A stretch of 5,139 nucleotides of DNA, taken from Victivallales bacterium (lineage in GTDB: Bacteria > Verrucomicrobiota > Lentisphaeria > Oligosphaerales > Oligosphaeraceae). Where the stretch lies: assembly GCA_017543165.1 (NCBI GenBank), contig JAFYGL010000546.1, positions 1 to 5,139 of the forward strand, in the 5' to 3' direction. The notes below the pieces were generated by a model, which was given only the letters and a program-made list of their open reading frames with translations, had not been told where the DNA came from and ran no database searches. A program made the position numbers and the translations under genes. Within the stretch, counting starts at the first letter, position 1, and the number at the start of each line of letters is the position of its first letter. Shown here piece after piece: positions 3,858-5,139 of the stretch.

Positions 3858-5139
3858 ATGCCAAACACAAAACTGTTTTTAAGCACAATTCTCACAACAG
3901 TCTCGCTGCTCTATGCGGCACCTACCCTGAAGATAACCCTGGACAAGGCGGACTGCCTTTACAAATGCGGCGAAAAGGCAACATACACAATCGCCTTTAC
4001 CGATGACGCAGCAGAGCCCCTTGCCGCGCAGGCGACATACTCCTTTACAAATGACAGCGGCAGGCAACTGAAAAAAGGCACAATTGACCTGAAGGCAACA
4101 CCAACACTTACATTGTCCGAAACAATGGACAAGCCTGCATTCCTGAGGCTCAGGGTGAATTGCACCTATACTGACAAGGAAGGCAAGAAGCAGGACCTGA
4201 AAAACAATGTCAACATCTGCACGGCAGGCTTCGAGCCAGAAAAAATCCAGCCTGCCACCCCCAATCCCGCAGATTTCATGGACTACTGGAAAGGCGAACT
4301 CAAAAAGGCCGAGGCAGAATGCCCGCTTGATGTGCAAATGACCAAACTGGACAAGTTCAGCAACGCAAAGCACACTGGATACAAGGTGTCTTTTGCGGCA
4401 CCTGGCGGGCGTGTCTATGGCTTCCTCAACATCCCCACGAAACCAGGCAAATATCCTGCGACAGTCAACGTTCCAGGCGCAGGCCCTGGCATTGCCTCCC
4501 CTCTCGCCAGCGACACATTCGTCACCTTGCAGATGAATGTGCATCCTTACGATCCGTATGTCGAAGGCAAAACCTTGAAGCAATCCTACACTGAATTGCT
4601 CAAGGCGGGCGCATACCCCAGCCAGGGCGGCAGAAACAGGGACACCACATTCTTCCACCGCCCGATAATCGGAATCGCCCGCGCAATAGAATGGCTCGCC
4701 AACAGACCAGAAGTGGACGCAGCCCGCATGGGGTACTACGGCAGCAGCCAAGGCGGCGCATTCGGATTAATCCAGGCTGGCTTGACGGGACGCTTCGCCG
4801 CAGTAGTCTGCAATGTGCCTGCCATGTGCGACCATTTCGGCGCGAATCTGGAACGCAATCCAGGATGGCCCCAGTTCAGAAACAAGTTCAAGACCAAGGA
4901 TGAAAAGGGAAAGCCCGTATTTGACAAGGTGACAGACGAATGGCTCCCATACTACGATGCGGTCAATTTCGCACGACACATCAAATGCCCAATCCGCATA
5001 ATCGTGGGCTTTATCGACGGCACATGCAGCCCCTCATCCGTATATTCGGCATTCAACAGCATTCCTTCCACGGACAAGGCCATCACCAACGAGACAGACA
5101 TGTCCCATTCCACGCGCCAAAGCTATTACAAGGCCCAGG
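3858..5139 (+). CDS. Secreted acetylxylan esterase / cephalosporin-C deacetylase-like hydrolase (AXE1, CE7 fold), 3' end beyond window
   Basis: The 427 residues present read open to the window edge. The start ATG 3858 has AAAGGAG at 3843-3849. Residues 1-20 look like a Sec signal peptide (hydrophobic LFLSTILTTVSLLYA, likely cut after Ala20), so it acts outside the cytoplasm. Residues about 21-125 look like a beta-rich N-terminal domain. Residues about 130-427 form an alpha/beta-hydrolase of the AXE1 family, which removes acetyl groups from xylan side chains or similar esters. The nucleophile is Ser297 in GSSQGG (295-300), the acid is Asp387 in GFIDGTC, and the base is His417 in MSHST. CNVPAMCDHF (318-327) and YYDAVNFA (365-372) also match CE7 enzymes. 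The RGQ motif usual in CE7 is absent; NVHPYD (227-232) stands in its place. Since the catalytic His is present, probably only about 10-20 residues are missing. No promoter room exists between the repeat block and the gene. Substrate is inferred from family. Confidence 0.9.
   Translation, partial: MPNTKLFLSTILTTVSLLYAAPTLKITLDKADCLYKCGEKATYTIAFTDDAAEPLAAQATYSFTNDSGRQLKKGTIDLKATPTLTLSETMDKPAFLRLRVNCTYTDKEGKKQDLKNNVNICTAGFEPEKIQPATPNPADFMDYWKGELKKAEAECPLDVQMTKLDKFSNAKHTGYKVSFAAPGGRVYGFLNIPTKPGKYPATVNVPGAGPGIASPLASDTFVTLQMNVHPYDPYVEGKTLKQSYTELLKAGAYPSQGGRNRDTTFFHRPIIGIARAIEWLANRPEVDAARMGYYGSSQGGAFGLIQAGLTGRFAAVVCNVPAMCDHFGANLERNPGWPQFRNKFKTKDEKGKPVFDKVTDEWLPYYDAVNFARHIKCPIRIIVGFIDGTCSPSSVYSAFNSIPSTDKAITNETDMSHSTRQSYYKAQ

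Noticed and set aside
3593..4006. 137-codon plus-strand frame, and a 75-codon minus-strand frame at 3625-3852
   Set aside because: Both cross the GC-rich repeat block and overlap the reductase or esterase in another frame. Their Gly/Ala/Pro-rich translations are products of the repeats.
3879..4751. 290-codon open frame on the minus strand
   Set aside because: It lies opposite the esterase gene, gives a Cys-, Val- and Phe-rich translation with no recognisable domain, and has no matching ribosome binding site. The plus strand has a signal peptide, the AXE1 motifs and the full catalytic triad.

Overview
The window holds four plus-strand genes and two unusual repeat clusters. It reads as bacterial chromosome: strong Shine-Dalgarno sequences, ATG starts, tight packing and moderate GC. 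The mix of an anaerobe-type flavoredoxin-like reductase, a secreted acetylxylan-esterase-type enzyme and dense GC-rich palindromic repeats would suit a plant-polymer-using, possibly gut-associated anaerobe. A PVC-group lineage such as Lentisphaerota or Kiritimatiellota is a guess; no marker gene here fixes the taxon.

Positions 1-32 are flank in which I see no gene. Positions 33-759 form a compact mobile unit: an AT-rich single-domain HUH/Y1 transposase gene (173-622) between two 78-bp arms that are inverted copies of each other (74 of 78 bases identical). Each arm is a chain of hairpins (33-110 and 682-759), and a further hairpin lies inside each arm (131-146 and 648-662). This is the layout of a REP-associated tyrosine transposase (RAYT) and its palindromes, more than of a classical IS200/IS605 element, which has asymmetric ends. 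No TnpB/IscB gene is present.

Positions 760-876 are a leader with a 20-bp palindrome. It is followed by a 694-residue FtsX-type ABC permease (877-2961) with about ten membrane segments and one large extracytoplasmic domain between TM7 and TM8, a BceB-like topology. No ATPase gene is visible; the mobile unit lies exactly where one would often be found, so the operon may have been split.

After a 158-bp spacer comes a flavoredoxin-type flavin reductase (3120-3677). Next is a 150-bp GC-rich block of tandem and inverted repeats (3682-3825), unrelated in sequence to the first cluster. It sits directly in front of a secreted acetylxylan esterase/cephalosporin-C deacetylase-like (CE7/AXE1 fold) hydrolase that starts at 3858 and runs off the right edge with its catalytic triad already complete.

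The four genes do not form an obvious pathway. The strongest leads are the symmetric hairpin-armed transposase unit with a base-pair-preserving difference between its arms, the layered repeat block before the esterase, the permease without an ATPase, and the esterase lacking the RGQ motif usual in CE7.
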